Source: Stappia sp. 28M-7
Lineage (GTDB): Bacteria; Pseudomonadota; Alphaproteobacteria; Rhizobiales; Stappiaceae
Direction of reading: 5' to 3'
Assembly: GCF_014252955.1 (NCBI RefSeq)
Contig: NZ_JACMIA010000001.1
Location: 4,650,001 to 4,714,000, forward strand
DNA length: 64,000 nucleotides
Both the position numbers and the translations under genes were made by a program. Position 1 is the first letter of the stretch, and every line of letters begins with the position of its first letter. Below the pieces are notes generated by a model. It saw only the letters and a list, made by a program, of their open reading frames with translations. It did not search any database and was not told the origin of the DNA. Below are positions 63,211-64,000 of the stretch, in pieces.

Positions 63211-63801
63211 TCAGGGACCGCTGACGGCGATCAGCACGCAGGTGTTTTCCTCCAGCCGGCGCACCTGGTGGCGCAGCGGGCCGGGAAACTGCACCGAGTC
63301 TCCCTTGCCCAGCACGATGTTCTCCTCCGGGAAGGAGATCTCCACCCGCCCTTCGACGACGAACAGCAGCTCCTCGCCCCGGTGCTCGGCGTCGGGCTCC
63401 TCGCGCAGCTCGTCCGGCGGATACATCAGGAACACTTCCAGCCCCGAGCTGCCATGGCCCTGGGTCAGCAGCCGCATGTGATAGCTGTCGTCGCGGGCGG
63501 TCAGCTCCTCGCGCTCGTCGGCGCGGGTGACGAAGACCAGCTTGTGCTCCTCCGCCGCACCGAACAGCTGGGCAACGGACACTTCCAGCGCTGTCGCGAT
63601 GCGCAGAATGATGGCGATGGACGGCACCTTGATGCCCCGCTCGACCCGCGACAGGTAGCCCTTGTCGAGCGTTGCATCGAGCGCCAGCTGCGACAGCGAC
63701 AGGTTCTTTTCCTGCCGCAACGTCCTGATCGCCCTGCCGAGACCGATCCCGGTCGGCAGGGTCAGCTTTTCCGCCGCTTCGCGTGCCATCGAAAACGTCA
63801 T
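63211..63801 (-). CDS. XRE-family HTH/cupin-domain transcriptional regulator
   Basis: 196 residues with an N-terminal XRE HTH (GLGRAIRTLRQEKNLSLSQLALDATLDKGYLSRVERGIKVPSIAIILRIATAL) and a C-terminal cupin barrel (AEHRGEELLFVVEGRVEISFPEENIVLGKGDSVQFPGPLRHQVRR). Similar regulators (SutR/PuuR-like) sense small metabolites bound in the cupin. The target genes are not visible. Start set at MTFSMAREA, after gcaggagagg; MAREA four codons later is possible. The remaining 200 bp to the window end shows no recognisable gene. Confidence 0.88.
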   Translation of the reverse strand: MTFSMAREAAEKLTLPTGIGLGRAIRTLRQEKNLSLSQLALDATLDKGYLSRVERGIKVPSIAIILRIATALEVSVAQLFGAAEEHKLVFVTRADEREELTARDDSYHMRLLTQGHGSSGLEVFLMYPPDELREEPDAEHRGEELLFVVEGRVEISFPEENIVLGKGDSVQFPGPLRHQVRRLEENTCVLIAVSGP

Positions 63802-64000
63802 CCTCTCCTGCCGGGCGCCGCCGCCTCCTCGCGGGGGCTGTCCCGGCCCGGTCACTATACTTGCACCCGGCCGGGAAAACAGACGCAGCGGTTTGCGCGC
63901 GAGGCCGGGCAAAATCACGAGCTTTGTCCTATAGGCAACGATGCCTGAGGCGTCCAGAGGGCGCTTCCCGGTAAATCTGGCATGTCCCTTGCTCATATTG

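Overview
The window is high-GC chromosomal DNA from an alphaproteobacterium, most likely of the order Hyphomicrobiales (Rhizobiales); a Stappia/Labrenzia-like marine relative is plausible but cannot be proven from sequence reading alone. The reasons are the replication-origin neighbourhood (hemE-hemJ-rho and mnmE-mnmG-rsmG-parA-parB on one side, ppsR-maf-aroE-coaE-dnaQ on the other), the Irr regulator next to fabA-fabB-fabI, the aerobic cobaltochelatase pair CobS/CobT, an IalB-family protein and GANTC/CtrA-type sites at the presumed origin. No tRNA, rRNA, CRISPR array, phage or insertion sequence was recognised.

Layout. 1-9 kb: the end of a CorC-type transporter, BolA, a J-domain protein, cobS-cobT, a phytase/esterase-like exported protein, asd and a gamma-glutamyltransferase. 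9-28 kb: a mixed accessory stretch with small transport and enzyme genes (MFS, GNAT, SDR, YeeE/YedE transporter), a fucosyltransferase plus a family 2 glycosyltransferase, a stand-alone RNA ligase-like nucleotidyltransferase, DCC and GFA proteins, an M48 lipoprotein protease coupled to a nuclease-like protein, a class III aminotransferase, an envelope lipid group (PAP2, YdcF, PlsC), rlmN, ialB and an ECF sigma factor with no adjacent anti-sigma gene.

28.8-45.2 kb is the origin region. All genes left of about 41 kb (hemE, hemJ, rho, mnmE, mnmG, rsmG, parA, parB) run leftward except the DUF255 gene, and all right of it (ppsR, maf, aroE, coaE, dnaQ) run rightward, so both sets are co-directional with forks leaving the 428-bp gap between hemE and ppsR. 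That gap has an exact CtrA-type TTAA-N7-TTAA site, degenerate DnaA-box-like sequences and GANTC methylation sites, as in Caulobacter, where the origin is next to hemE. Five parS palindromes (core TTCACGTGAA) lie 3-10 kb to the left, around parAB.

45-64 kb: a 2-hydroxyacid dehydrogenase, an SH3-domain protein, the irr / fabA-fabB-fabI divergon, nth, a DUF2244 membrane protein, a 602-residue secreted protein that appears to combine a VHL-beta-like and a MliC-like domain, an AraC-HTH/O6-methylguanine methyltransferase fusion, mutS, a maeB-type malic enzyme, a small DUF1508 stress-type protein with an EcfG-like promoter, trpF-trpB and an XRE-cupin regulator. trpB ends in a strong terminator and no trpA follows, which breaks the usual trpFBA order.
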